DNA from: Muraenolepis orangiensis
Taxonomy: Eukaryota; Chordata; Actinopteri; Gadiformes; Muraenolepididae
Reading direction: 5' to 3'
Assembly: GCA_027704905.1 (NCBI GenBank)
Contig: CM051002.1
Coordinates: 16,462,475 to 16,526,474 of the forward strand
Length of the DNA stretch: 64,000 nucleotides
Part shown: one piece after another, positions 1-10,064 of the stretch
Position numbering within the stretch: position 1 is the first letter of the stretch
Layout of the letters: each line of letters begins with the position of its first letter
Made by a program: the position numbers and the translations under genes
Notes under the pieces: generated by a model
Databases searched by the model: none
What the model was told of the DNA's origin: nothing
What the model saw: only the letters and a program-made list of their open reading frames with translations

Positions 1-39
<39 letters not shown>

Positions 40-45
40 ACGCAC

Positions 46-80
<35 letters not shown>
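1..80. repeat. (CA)n microsatellite at the window edge
   Basis: Alternating CA with a few CG and TA interruptions. It runs off the left edge, so its full length is unknown. Confidence 0.95.
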
Positions 81-690
81 GTTTAATCAAGGGAAACATT
101 CCAGAAACAGGACCAAAACCAGGCCATACTGGTACGAAACAGAGAATAACAGAATATAGTTAAGGAACAGATCTGAACCGAGACCAGACAACTAAGACCG
201 TACATGTACAAGGAAACGGATTGGAAATCTGAGGCGAATGGAAGGCGTATAATAGCAAGAGAAGCGCAACAAGGACATCTAGTGGCGAGGGAAAGCAGAA
301 CATTCCCTCTCAGGCAAACCTCTTAATAAATGCATTCATGAGGCAAAGACGTGAAGAGCCGAACTACAGTTAAATTCCTACCTACTTGCTGTAATCATTC
401 ATTAGCATGGCAGCCTCTTTCAAGAGAGAAACGTGTATGGCGCAGCTCGGTTGTAACATGTTGTAGTTTCTCAGTATAAATTGTTGATGATGAAACTTGT
501 TAAAGTTGCACAGTGACTTAAGTCACGCTTTGTGTTTAACTAAGTAGGCGGGTGTAGGCAAATAGGCCAACGAATATTAAGATCTATTTTTGAAAATGTA
601 GTGTCTATCATTCACCAGCAGAGAGCAGCAAGGCACTTTCACCATCACCCAAAACGCGTCATTTAATTGATGTTCTTTCCAAAGATGGAA
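81..690. other. Unannotated unique-looking sequence
   Basis: No open frame of note, no splice-framed exon and no repeat family that I recognise in this stretch. Confidence 0.5.
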
Positions 691-759
691 TGAATGGAAT
701 GGATGGAATCTATATTGATCTTTACAAGACGAATATATTATGTGTATTGATTTATTTAC

Positions 760-878
<119 letters not shown>

Positions 879-939
879 CGAAGAATTTAACCCCTAACTC
901 TTGCAATGTTTGTTTGTGCTAGCTCTACCTACTGTACTG

Positions 940-941
<2 letters not shown>

Positions 942-986
<45 letters not shown>

Positions 987-1041
987 TGCGCGTGCGCGTG
1001 CGTGTGCGTGTGCGTGTGCGTGTGCGTGTGCGTGTGTGTGT
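942..1041. repeat. (TG)n / (TGCG)n compound microsatellite
   Basis: A pure TG run passes into TGCG and TGTGCG units and back to TG. Such alternating purine-pyrimidine DNA with CG steps is a classic Z-DNA-forming type. Confidence 0.95.
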
Positions 1042-1557
1042 CTTTTTTTGTTTGTTGCTTGAGTGACGAGCCTTTGTCTCTCTCTTCTGGCAGTGAGAGG
1101 AATTACACAAACACTCGACGCGTGGCTGTGGCGATGCCTGCTGGTTTGGTTCCCCTGTGCGCAACTCGCTCGTGTCATGTATTCCCGTGTAAGGGCAGAG
1201 GGGAAGACAAGGCCAAGTGACGAGGTCGTCAGATAAGGTGAAGGAATGTAGATAAGTATAAGCCACAGAAACGTGTACTTCAAGCTAAAAACATATGTTT
1301 TAGAAGGTCGTTGTAAAGTGACTCTACCTGTTTATAACTGACACCCAGGCACGTGCACACATAGACATCAAAGGGGGCTTGAGCCCCTGCCCTTCTTCTT
1401 CCTCCAGAGAAAGTGCCCTTTTTATGAGATGCTTTTTAAAAATTAATAAATATCTACTCCTGTTTGCGCACAATTTCCCTTTCCAACAAATATATTGATT
1501 GAATAAAAGATAAAAATATCAGGTCGGGAGATTAGACTGTCAAGTTCCGATGCTCTC

Positions 1558-1630
1558 TCAACCCTCCCTCCTCCCTCCCTCCTCCCTCCCTCCCTCCCTC
1601 CCTCCCTCCTCTCTCTACCCCTCCCTCCCT
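1558..1630. repeat. (CCCT)n-rich low-complexity tract
   Basis: CCTCCCT and CCCTCCCT units form a homopyrimidine run on the plus strand, inside the hAT-like element. Confidence 0.9.
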
Positions 1631-1666
1631 CTACATCTGCTGCACAATGGTGCGGACAGTCCTTGG

Positions 1667-2111
1667 CAGTCCCTTCAGACAGGAAGCAGCACCTCCCACC
1701 TTACAGTCCCTTCAGACAGGTAGCAGCACCTCCCACCTTACAGTCCCTTCAGACAGGTAGCAGCACCTCCACCTTACAGTCCCTTCAGACAGGTAGCAGC
1801 ACCTCCACCTTACAGTCCCTTCAGACAGGTAGCAGCACCTCCCACCTTACAGTCCCTTCAGACAGGGAGCAGCACCTCCCACCTTACAGTCCCTTCAGAC
1901 AGGTAGCAGCACCTCCCACCTTACAGTCCCTTCAGACAGGTAGCAGCACCTCCACCTTACAGTCCCTTCAGACAGGTAGCAGCACCTCCCACCTTACAGT
2001 CCCTTCAGACAGGGAGCAGCACCTCCCACATTACAGTCCCTTCAGACAGGTAGCAGCACCTCCACCTTACAGTCCCTTCAGACAGGTAGCAGCACCTCCA
2101 CCTTACAGTCC
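1667..2111. repeat. 36-37 bp minisatellite, left part
   Basis: About twelve tandem copies of a unit containing CCTTCAGACAGGTAGCAGC and then ACCTCC(C)ACCTTACAGTC. Units differ by one C (36 or 37 bp) and by GGAAGC/GGGAGC/GGTAGC variants. The array is cut at 2111 by the Ty3/Gypsy element and resumes at 6613. The open frame across it (from 1663) is a repeat artefact. Confidence 0.95.
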
Positions 2112-2292
2112 TGTAATGTATGTGATTGCATCTGATGTGTTTTACGTATGGACTACGCACCTGCGCATTGCTATATGTATAATGAGATTCACCTGCCTAA
2201 TCAGTCGAGTAAAGAGAGCGACACGCTCAAGTTATACGAACTTCTGTCTCTGTGGTTTATTAAGGTTGACTGTGTGTGGTACATACACAACA
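2112..2292 (+). repeat. 5' LTR of the Ty3/Gypsy element
   Basis: 181 bp, TG...CA. By family knowledge it should hold the promoter and polyadenylation signals. It is short for a Gypsy LTR. Confidence 0.95.
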
Positions 2293-2294
2293 AT

Positions 2295-2305
2295 TGGCGA
2301 CGAGG
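2295..2305 (+). promoter_or_regulatory. Primer-binding site matching tRNA-Ser(GCU) 3' end
   Basis: TGGCGACGAGG begins two bases after the 5' LTR. It is complementary to the 3' end of vertebrate tRNA-Ser(GCU) with its CCA tail, as I recall that tRNA. Serine tRNA priming is known in mag-like Gypsy lineages; the tRNA match is from memory, not a search. Confidence 0.75.
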
Positions 2306-2315
2306 AAAAAAGTTA

Positions 2316-2999
2316 ATGGACACTCGGAAAAAGGGGAAACTTCATGAAGAACTAAACGAAACGGAATATAAACCAAGGATGGCAGGAGCAATCGGGAAAT
2401 TGGATAGTTACGACAGCTCATCGGAGGATTGGGCAACGTACATCGAAAGGTTGGATCAGTATTGTGTAGCCAACGACATTGCCGAAGGTAAAAAAGTATC
2501 TGTCCTTTTGTGTGCTATGGGGGCGAAAACGTATACATTGTTGCGTAGCCTGTTAGCGCCCATTAAACCAGCAGAAAAGTCCTACGCAGAGATGGTACGT
2601 GTCTTACAAGATCATCTGAATCCGAAACCACTTCTCATTGCTGAACGTTTTAGGTTCTATAAACGTAATCAGCTAAAAAAGGAGACGATTGCTGTCTTTG
2701 TAGCTGAGCTTAGGAAACTAGCTGAACACTGCGAATTTGGGGGTAATTTAGCAGATACCCTGCGTGATCGATTTGTGTGTGGATTAGACAGAGAAAACAT
2801 ACAAAAAAGACTGTTGACTGAGAGAGATCTGACATTCCAACGTGCCATAGAAATAGCATCTGCCATGGAAACCGCTGCAAAAGACACGGTGGAATTGCGA
2901 GAGCAGATGGGCCAAGAGCATCATGTACAGAAAATGGAGTGGAGGCAACAGAGAACTAGCCCATGCTTTCGCTGTGGGAAGAATTCACACTCCAGATGA
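2316..2999 (+). CDS. gag: Gag polyprotein of the Ty3/Gypsy element
   Basis: Structural (capsid/nucleocapsid) protein that would package the element RNA in cytoplasmic particles. I chose the ATG at 2316, the first in frame after the primer site; one at 2379 is also possible. The open frame itself extends back into the LTR (2148). The body is a Gypsy-type capsid region (motifs such as CAMGAKTYTLLRSL and FVCGLDRENIQKRLL). The frame ends in the first half of a CCHC zinc knuckle (CFRCGKNSH) at a TGA at 2997-2999. The second half of that knuckle and a second one (CRQCQRTGHIAKMC) are read in the pol frame, one base on. Either an inactivating two-base loss in a CA repeat or a frameshift site is possible. 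Confidence 0.9.
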   Translation: MDTRKKGKLHEELNETEYKPRMAGAIGKLDSYDSSSEDWATYIERLDQYCVANDIAEGKKVSVLLCAMGAKTYTLLRSLLAPIKPAEKSYAEMVRVLQDHLNPKPLLIAERFRFYKRNQLKKETIAVFVAELRKLAEHCEFGGNLADTLRDRFVCGLDRENIQKRLLTERDLTFQRAIEIASAMETAAKDTVELREQMGQEHHVQKMEWRQQRTSPCFRCGKNSHSR

Positions 3000-5900
3000 T
3001 TGTTGGTTTAAAGAGAAAGAATGCAGACAGTGTCAGAGAACAGGCCACATAGCCAAAATGTGCAGAACAAAAGTGAAAGAGAAAAAGTTTCATAAACAAA
3101 AAGGAAAAAATCAAAAGATCCATGATATTGAAACATGGGACTCAGACTCTGACCAAGATCTAGCCTACTTTGATGTGTGTTCATTAAACAAATCCGACAG
3201 GGGAATCATCTGGGTTTCACCCAAAGTGGAAGAGGTTACATTGAACATGGAGTTGGATACTGGGTCTGCCTTGTCTGTGATCTCCAATAAAGACTACAGG
3301 ACGCACTTTGCACACCTGCAATTACAATCTACTGCTGTGATGCTGAAAACATACACTGGGGAGAGGATTACACCACTGGGCGTGATCACAGTGAACGTTA
3401 AATATGCTGATCAAGTGCATGTGCTATTGCTGTATGTTATTGAAAAAGGAGGTGCACCCCTGTTTGGGCGTGAGTGGCTGCGTAAAGTGCAACTAGACTG
3501 GCAGTCAATTAAAGAAATGCAAGCTGAAACAGACACTGAAAAACAGAGCAGCCGCTCCACAGCTGAAAGACTAAGAAAAATACTGAGGAACACCGGAAAA
3601 GTCTTCCAGGAAGGCATTGGAACGTTGAAGCACATGAAAGGTAAAATTGTGTTAGAGGACGATGCAGTCCCCAAGTTCATCAAGGCTCGCCAGGTACCAT
3701 ATGCCCTTCGCCCCAAAGTGGAGAAAGAGCTGCAAAGTTTGGAAAATGCGGGCATTCTATCCAAAGTGGACTGGTCAGAATGGGCGACGCCTATTGTTCC
3801 AGTAGTGAAGGGGAACGGATCAATACGCCTCTGTGGAGATTTTAAAGTAACCATCAATCCAATCTTGAAAGCTGAACAATACCCCTTGCCACGTATTGAT
3901 GACATCTTTGCAGCATTGGGTCAGGGTAAGCGGTTCTCCAAGATTGATCTGGCACAGGCGTATCTACAGATGGAGATGGATGAGTCTTCCAAAAAGTACC
4001 TCACGATCAACACCATGAAAGGCCTTTATCAGTACAACCGCCTGGTGTTTGGCATAGCTTCTGCTCCAGCTATATGGCAGAAGGCAATGGAACAAGTCCT
4101 ACAAGGCATACCAAGCACACAGTGCTATCTGGATGACATAGTGATAACAGGAGCCAATGACGATGCCCATCTTGAAAATCTGGAAAAAGTTCTGAAGAGA
4201 TTAGAAGACTTTGGATTAAGGGCCAACAAATCCAAGTGTGAGTTTTTCCAGGATTCCATCAAATACTGTGGTCATATAATTGATAAACATGGTCTACACA
4301 AGTGCAAGGATAAAGTTGATGCCGTGCTAAAGGCACCACCACCACAGAGCATTACTCAACTGCGCTCTTTCCTGGGCTTGGTAAACTATTACCGAAAATT
4401 TCTCCCCAATCTATCGTCAGTGCTGCACCCACTGAACTGTTTGCTCCAAAAGGGCACTAGATGGCGCTGGTCGAAAGAATGTGAAGATGCTTTCAACCAG
4501 GCAAAGCAGTTGGTTATATCTGACAATGTACTTACACACTTTGACCCCCAGTTGCCGCTTAAATTGGCATGTGATGCTTCCCCATACGGGATTGGGGCAG
4601 TACTATCACACAGGTTCGCTGATGGAACAGAGCGACCAATAGCATTTGCCTCAAGATCTTTAAATGCAGCAGAACGTAACTATGCACAAATTGATAGAGA
4701 AGCTCTTAGTCTAGTATGGGGAGTGAAGAAGTTTAATCAGTATTTGTACGGCAAACACTTTACCCTCCTCACAGACCATAAACCTCTTGTCTCAATCTTC
4801 AATCCAGGAAAAGGAGTCCCCGCCATGGCCGCTGCACGTATCCAGAGGTGGGCTTTGTTTTTGGGTGCACATACCTACAGCATTGAGTACAAGGGCACTA
4901 ACCAGCACGGGAATGCTGATGGGCTTTCCCGGCTACCTCTTCAGTTTCAGCCCCCAGAGAGAGCCAAAGAATTGGTGGACATGTTCCACATGGCGCAGGT
5001 GGAGCTATTACCTGTAACAAGTGAGGAGATTGCACGTGAGACAGGCCGTGACCCCACCCTCTCCAGAGTGTTCGACATGACACTGAAAGGCTGGCCACAC
5101 AAGGGTGATCCATCACTGCCAGGCTATTCCAGCCGACGTGAACAACTCACAGTGGACCAGGGATGCATCTTGTGGGGAGCGAGGGTGATCGTTCCGCCAA
5201 ACCTGCGTTCCAGGGTCCTGGCTGTACTGCATGAGGGACACTTAGGCGTGGTGAAAATGAAGTGTCTGGCTAGAAGCTTTGTGTGGTGGCCTGGAATTGA
5301 TGAGCAGTTGGAGGCATTGGCCAAGACATGCAACGGGTGTCAACAGACCCAAAAGTCACCAGCAACAGCACCATTACACATGTGGGAGTGGCCTACCAAG
5401 CCTTGGCAGCGGTTGCATATAGATTATGCAGGACCCTTCCTTGACCGCATGTACCTGATTGTGGTTGATGCACATTCGAAATGGCCAGAGGTTTTTTGTA
5501 CAAAGACTGCAACCTCTGCAAAGACTGTTGACCTCTTAAGAACATTGTTTTCACGCACAGGGCTTCCACATCAGATCGTAAGTGATAATGGAACACCTTT
5601 CACTTCTGCAGAATTCCAGCGTTTTGTCAGAAAGAATGGCATCCAACACACCACTGTTGTGCCATATCACCCTGCATCCAATGGACAAGCCGAACGCTTC
5701 ATTCAGACTTTCAAGCAGTCCATTAAGGCCATGGACCAAGACGGTGGGTCGCTTCAGCACAAGATTGCAAACTTCCTGTTGGCGTATCGAAACAGCACTC
5801 ATGCCACAACTGGACAGACCCCAGCCATGCTCTTTCTAGGACGTCCACTGAGATCACGCTTGGACTTACTGAAACCCAATCTACACCGACATGTACAGCG

Positions 5901-6330
5901 CAAGCAGTTTGATGCTGCCTTCACTTCAAAACGGCGATCTTTGCGCACCTTCCGTGTTGGACAGCATGTGCTGGCCAGAGACTACCGCAACAATAGTCAA
6001 AAATGGCAATCAGGCACCATTGCATCACAAACTGGGTTGTTGACATACACTGTTAGTGTCGGCCAGGACACAATCTGGCGTAGACATGTTGATCAGCTGT
6101 TGGATGCAGGGCCGACAGACAAGGACTCTGAGCCTACCCCTAGCTGGGATGGACTTGAGTTCAAAGACAGAGTCCCTGACACCAGCGACACCCTTGAAGA
6201 CCGGGCAGATGGCTCTGGAGTAGACCCACCTGTAGTCCAAGAGCCTGCTGAAACCTTGACTGATATGCCTGCCAGGCGTTACCCGGACAGAGTTCGTAAA
6301 CCACCAGAGAGATACTGTCCAAAAGACTAA
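2923..6330 (+). CDS. pol: Pol polyprotein (protease, RT, RNase H, integrase)
   Basis: An 1135-codon open frame overlapping the end of gag. The given start is simply the first ATG in frame; genuine homology begins near 2970 in the second half of the zinc knuckle. In order: aspartic protease with DTGSA near residue 112; reverse transcriptase with the YLDD catalytic box near residue 400; RNase H (CDASPYGIGAVL, TDHKPL); the integrase zinc-binding HHCC segment around 5230-5345; and the integrase core with D in IDYAGPF (near 5420), D in SDNGTPF (near 5585) and E in NGQAERF (near 5690). It ends with a basic stretch (YPDRVRKPPERY) and TAA. No internal stops, so the enzymes look intact. No chromodomain, unlike the element at 49.5-52.2 kb. 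Confidence 0.95.
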   Translation: MYRKWSGGNRELAHAFAVGRIHTPDDCWFKEKECRQCQRTGHIAKMCRTKVKEKKFHKQKGKNQKIHDIETWDSDSDQDLAYFDVCSLNKSDRGIIWVSPKVEEVTLNMELDTGSALSVISNKDYRTHFAHLQLQSTAVMLKTYTGERITPLGVITVNVKYADQVHVLLLYVIEKGGAPLFGREWLRKVQLDWQSIKEMQAETDTEKQSSRSTAERLRKILRNTGKVFQEGIGTLKHMKGKIVLEDDAVPKFIKARQVPYALRPKVEKELQSLENAGILSKVDWSEWATPIVPVVKGNGSIRLCGDFKVTINPILKAEQYPLPRIDDIFAALGQGKRFSKIDLAQAYLQMEMDESSKKYLTINTMKGLYQYNRLVFGIASAPAIWQKAMEQVLQGIPSTQCYLDDIVITGANDDAHLENLEKVLKRLEDFGLRANKSKCEFFQDSIKYCGHIIDKHGLHKCKDKVDAVLKAPPPQSITQLRSFLGLVNYYRKFLPNLSSVLHPLNCLLQKGTRWRWSKECEDAFNQAKQLVISDNVLTHFDPQLPLKLACDASPYGIGAVLSHRFADGTERPIAFASRSLNAAERNYAQIDREALSLVWGVKKFNQYLYGKHFTLLTDHKPLVSIFNPGKGVPAMAAARIQRWALFLGAHTYSIEYKGTNQHGNADGLSRLPLQFQPPERAKELVDMFHMAQVELLPVTSEEIARETGRDPTLSRVFDMTLKGWPHKGDPSLPGYSSRREQLTVDQGCILWGARVIVPPNLRSRVLAVLHEGHLGVVKMKCLARSFVWWPGIDEQLEALAKTCNGCQQTQKSPATAPLHMWEWPTKPWQRLHIDYAGPFLDRMYLIVVDAHSKWPEVFCTKTATSAKTVDLLRTLFSRTGLPHQIVSDNGTPFTSAEFQRFVRKNGIQHTTVVPYHPASNGQAERFIQTFKQSIKAMDQDGGSLQHKIANFLLAYRNSTHATTGQTPAMLFLGRPLRSRLDLLKPNLHRHVQRKQFDAAFTSKRRSLRTFRVGQHVLARDYRNNSQKWQSGTIASQTGLLTYTVSVGQDTIWRRHVDQLLDAGPTDKDSEPTPSWDGLEFKDRVPDTSDTLEDRADGSGVDPPVVQEPAETLTDMPARRYPDRVRKPPERYCPKD

Positions 6331-6420
6331 GAACATGTGATTATGTTGTAGGATGATAAAAATTGTTCAGATGTAGTTATTACTATTCACCTCCTTAGTT
6401 AAATGAGAACATCAATGCTG

Positions 6421-6431
6421 AAAGGGAGGAG
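6421..6431 (+). promoter_or_regulatory. Polypurine tract
   Basis: AAAGGGAGGAG lies directly against the 3' LTR, the usual place for the plus-strand primer of an LTR retrotransposon. Confidence 0.85.
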
Positions 6432-6612
6432 TGTAATGTATGTGATTGCATCTGATGTGTTTTACGTATGGACTACGCACCTGCGCATTGCTATATGTAT
6501 AATGAGATTCACCTGCCTAATCAGTCGAGTAAAGAGAGCGACACGCTCAAGTTATACGAACTTCTGTCTCTGTGGTTTATTAAGGTTGACTGTGTGTGGT
6601 ACATACACAACA
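6432..6612 (+). repeat. 3' LTR of the Ty3/Gypsy element
   Basis: Identical to the 5' LTR; followed by AGTCC, the right copy of the target duplication. Confidence 0.95.
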
Positions 6613-6729
6613 AGTCCCTTCAGACAGGTAGCAGCACCTCCCACCTTACAGTCCCTTCAGACAGGTAGCAGCACCTCCCACCTTACAGTCCCTTCAGACA
6701 GGTAGCAGCACCTCCCACCTTACAGTCCC
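6613..6729. repeat. 36-37 bp minisatellite, right part
   Basis: About three further units of the array found at 1667-2111, separated from it by the Gypsy insertion. Confidence 0.95.
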
Positions 6730-7536
6730 ATGTGATGCCGGCTTTTCTTGTCTTGTTTGAAGGTGAGTGGTGATGAACAAATGACTAAGCTGCCAGTGCC
6801 TCGAGTTTACAGCTAATTAGCCAAAAGACAAAAACAAATATAGTTAACAAGCTAATGGATAAGTTAGCTCAAAGTTGAGCAAAGGCAATTTATCATGGGC
6901 ATACAGGCCCATGATAAGGCCCATCAGGCCCAGGTACTGTACTTAAGGGGAGACACTACAGGTGAATACAGTAAAATGTGTGTCTAATAACGTCATCGAC
7001 AATCGCCACATTGATATGCAAATTAGGCGTTAACTAGGCCTAATTAAAATGCGCTAATTTGCATGCATTTACCAAGGCATTGCAGGTGAAAAGACAAAAC
7101 ATATCACCTCACAACTTCCCCACATAGTTACTTACACATAGTCAGTATTTTCCCCTGAAATGTTATGTTTAAATATGCAGATTAGCTTTAAATCTATAGA
7201 TGAATTCAGACAGGGTAGTAAAACGAACACCATTTCGTTTTTTGGAAGTTTTCTTTCCATTAGAGTGAAAGAAAACACAAAATAGACCAAAATAGACCAA
7301 AATAACAAAATGTACAAGTACATGAAAAAACGATCTTTTTGCCTGTAATATCCTGCCTTAAACAGTAACTTCATAATTTTGATAACTATTAATTTTACTG
7401 TTTGTTGTATGCTGATAGATCTTAATCATTACATGATACAGCGACCCACCCTCATATGTGAAAGGAGGGAATTGTAGTTACACTGAAACTAAGTCCTTCT
7501 CAACAGCAGTTATTTTATGTTATTTGTGCGGTAAGT

Positions 7537-7537
<1 letters not shown>
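6730..7537. other. Interior of the hAT-like element, no gene seen
   Basis: AT-rich sequence with no convincing coding frame. It holds a short inverted motif around 6890-6930 built on the word GGCCCATGATAAGGCCCATC. Confidence 0.5.

Positions 7538-7589
<52 letters not shown>
7538..7589. repeat. (TAA)n microsatellite
   Basis: About 17 TAA units, inside the hAT-like element near its right end. Confidence 0.97.
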
Positions 7590-7590
<1 letters not shown>

Positions 7591-7740
7591 TATTGGACCA
7601 TTAATGTATTCAGGCAATTCAGTATTGTATTGCTTGGCTTAACTTTTTGTTTTAAAACATTTTTTTATAAATGATTATGGGAAGTGCCCTTTTTCTCACT
7701 TGCGCTCCTGCCCCCAAAAATGTCTGTGCACGTCCCTGCT

Positions 7741-7800
7741 GACACCTATGGATTTATAACTGACACCTATGGATTTATAACTGACACCTATGGATTTCTA
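7741..7800. repeat. Short tandem repeat of a 21-bp unit
   Basis: Three near copies of a unit containing GACACCTATGGATTTATAAC, directly after the right end of the hAT-like element. The left flank (1331-1345) carries the same TTTATAACTGACACC word, so the element inserted into this repeat. Confidence 0.85.
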
Positions 7801-7961
7801 TACCTGACCGGTTAGTGAAATGACCTGTTCAGAGTTCAGAGCAAAATACACGTTTCTTTTTTGCAGCTACAAAATAAATAGTGGTAGTTACTTCTTTCTT
7901 TTTTTGGCGACCAATCCGAACCGATCCGTGTTGGTCCTCGCCGTCAATCGCTTTCTGTTCT

Positions 7962-9049
7962 GGGGTGCGTTTCCCGAAGCCTTCTTAACGCTACGTCGTT
8001 CGTAAGTTCCACCTTAAGCTGTACCTTAACGTCTCGCCGTGTTTCCCGAAACGTTCTTAGCTAAGTATACCTTCCGTAAGTGACACTTTCGTAAGGCAGG
8101 TCTGGACCTCTCTTAACTCTACCTTAGCGATGTTGTCAGCTCTCTCCACTAGTGGCCACCACTGTTCCGACCCGCAAGCCTCTGAAATCAGCTGTTGGCC
8201 TAGTTTAATTTCAATCTGTGAATCAATATGTAGTTCATAACGGTAATAATATACAACAAAAATACCACATTAATTTATTGAACATGAAATCGCCGATGGC
8301 GCTTCATGTGGCGCTGAATCACGATTCAGCGCCACCTCATCCAGCATGACCTCCATGTCCACATTGGTGAAGCTGGCGGACCGCTTTTTGCGATGTTTTT
8401 GCCCTGACATATCTCATGTTACATATCTAATGTTCATTTCTTGTTGGTGCGCTTTTATTGAAATTGTCAGCCAATCAGAGAGAATTGTGAACTACACCAG
8501 TTATGTGATGGGGCTGCTGGTTAATCAACCCTAATTGCAAAGTTATTTAAGGCACCATGACAATGATATAAAAAAGATTTAAATCAACCTTTTCTTGCCA
8601 AATAAGGTGTACTGGTAGGTGGCGTAATTTGCTGAGGTGGTGTAGCGGGAAGAGGCTTGATATCACAATCTGAGGTGGCGGGCTCGTGCCACCTTTAGGC
8701 AATCATTCGATTTACGGTTTGATAATTGAGTTTGTAAGTTTTAAATTCTATGAATATGTTCTCAGTCATGATAAATGCAATATTTTTTAGAATTCCTGCA
8801 GTGTTTTATTGATAAAGAACACCACATCCTCTCATAACGCGGTGAAGAAGTCGCTACCTGGAGTGGATAGTAGATTCTCGAGCCATCGATTTCAGCACCA
8901 GCAACGTCGGACGTAAGAAGGTATACCTTAAGCAGCCTCCTAAGGGATAGTTCGGGGAACACACGTAGAACAGTAAACAACTTTAGTAAGGTTTACCTTT
9001 CAAGTCTTCGTAACACGCTAAGAGACAACGTTATCGGGAAACGCACCCC
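7962..9049. mobile_element. DNA element with terminal inverted repeats (Harbinger-like?)
   Basis: The left end reads GGGGTGCGTTTCCCGAAG. The right end is its inverse (CGGGAAACGCACCCC), giving about 15 bp of near-perfect terminal inverted repeat around 1088 bp. GGGTGCGTTTCCCGAA-type ends are common in fish genomes in Harbinger-like repeats, as I recall. A clear target duplication could not be read. Internal frames (for example 8346-8534) are short and unrecognised. A perfect 28-bp hairpin sits inside at 8308-8335. Confidence 0.65.
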
Positions 9050-9052
9050 TGG

Positions 9053-9088
9053 ACTTTATGACTTTATGACTTTATGACTTTATGATTT
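9053..9088. repeat. (GACTTTAT)n short tandem repeat
   Basis: Four to five copies of an 8-bp unit directly right of the element ending at 9049. Confidence 0.9.
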
Positions 9089-9099
9089 TTTTATCTAGA

Positions 9100-10060
9100 G
9101 GACCCACTCTCCCCCTTCCATTTTTTTTGGTTTACCAACGACTTACGACTTGAGTTCGTACCAACACGCCAGGGGACCTAAAGGTTGTCAAAAAAATTGT
9201 TAAATCAACATCTTGTAAAGCTTAACCGTGGTCGTTTAAAGCAGCGTTGTTGGCCCCCGGATGACATAAAACACAACCCAATGTCGGTACCGACGACCGA
9301 CACCGCTATTGAGAAATCCAGAGAGCTCTCACAGGCATTGTGTGAACTCTTTTGGGCAAGGGCTTGAGTGTACAGCACTCAGCTTAACAATGCTTGTGCT
9401 AAAACAAAAACATTACAACAACACAAGGGTGTTTTTTTTTACACACACAAACACAGACTGAAAGACTGAATGGTGAACATCCTATTGAAATATTCCGACA
9501 AGAAGCCAATTAAATGAGGGTAAAATATATACAGTAAAAAAGACTGAATGCATTCACAATAATTATATTTATTATTGTAGTACTTAAATAATAAGAAGCT
9601 TATCAACACTTCGTTTTTTGCCACGGCAGGCAGGCTCGCACCGTGGCACTGCTGGTGCGAGAAGCCTCTCCATTAATTGACGTTTATCAATTCATTGAAA
9701 TCAAAAATGAACAAAACAATTATAAAACATAAATAAAAACAGTTATTTATTTTTACGTTATATGAAATTAGTTTCTCTTTCTGGGGAAATCATTTCTCTG
9801 CGCTTCCCTCGAAACGTACGATAAAATAAACATGTCTTCAATGTCTGGGACACACCTGCCCATTGCACACAGTTCCACTCATCCGCATTACATGCGTCAA
9901 AAGTCAACGCTCACCACTGGGTGTGCACGTGTGTGTGCATATTTGACTTACCATCGGTTGGTGCTGACGGCCCTCAATCTGAGTAGATTAACATGTTTTA
10001 TGGGAAACTCTTCTAAGCTACAACGATGATGTCATGTCTTAAGTAGCTGGGTCTGTTATT
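9100..10060. other. No gene recognised
   Basis: AT-rich sequence. The only structure noted is an 8-bp inverted pair CTCGCACC / GGTGCGAG near 9633-9661. Confidence 0.5.
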
Positions 10061-10064
10061 GATT

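Larger units (their letters stand above)
2112..6612 (+). mobile_element. Young Ty3/Gypsy LTR retrotransposon, near complete
   Basis: A 4501-bp element with two 181-bp LTRs (2112-2292 and 6432-6612), both starting TG and ending CA. They are identical base for base when compared by eye, exactly 4320 bp apart. It is flanked by the 5-bp target duplication AGTCC (2107-2111 and 6613-6617) and sits inside the 36-37 bp minisatellite. It has a primer-binding site, gag and pol frames, and a polypurine tract. There is no env-like frame and no chromodomain. The only evident damage is a frame change between gag and pol. LTR identity implies very recent insertion, or gene conversion. Confidence 0.97.
1346..7738. 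mobile_element. hAT-like DNA transposon, non-autonomous, carrying nested insertions
   Basis: The left end begins CAGGCACGTGCACA. The right end, read on the other strand, begins CAGGGACGTGCACA, so the two are imperfect terminal inverted repeats. Directly outside both ends lies the same 8-bp word CTGACACC (1338-1345 and 7739-7746), the target-duplication length of hAT transposases. The element spans 6393 bp, but 4501 bp is a later Ty3/Gypsy insertion and more is a minisatellite. I see no transposase frame, so it must have been moved in trans. Ends and duplication are read directly; the hAT assignment is inferred from TIR style and duplication length. Confidence 0.8.

Noticed and set aside
1663..2316. 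217-codon frame across the minisatellite
   Set aside because: The unit repeats produce it; it runs into the Gypsy LTR and has no homology.
6403..6705. Frame across the 3' LTR
   Set aside because: It duplicates the 5' LTR frame and runs into the minisatellite; not a gene.
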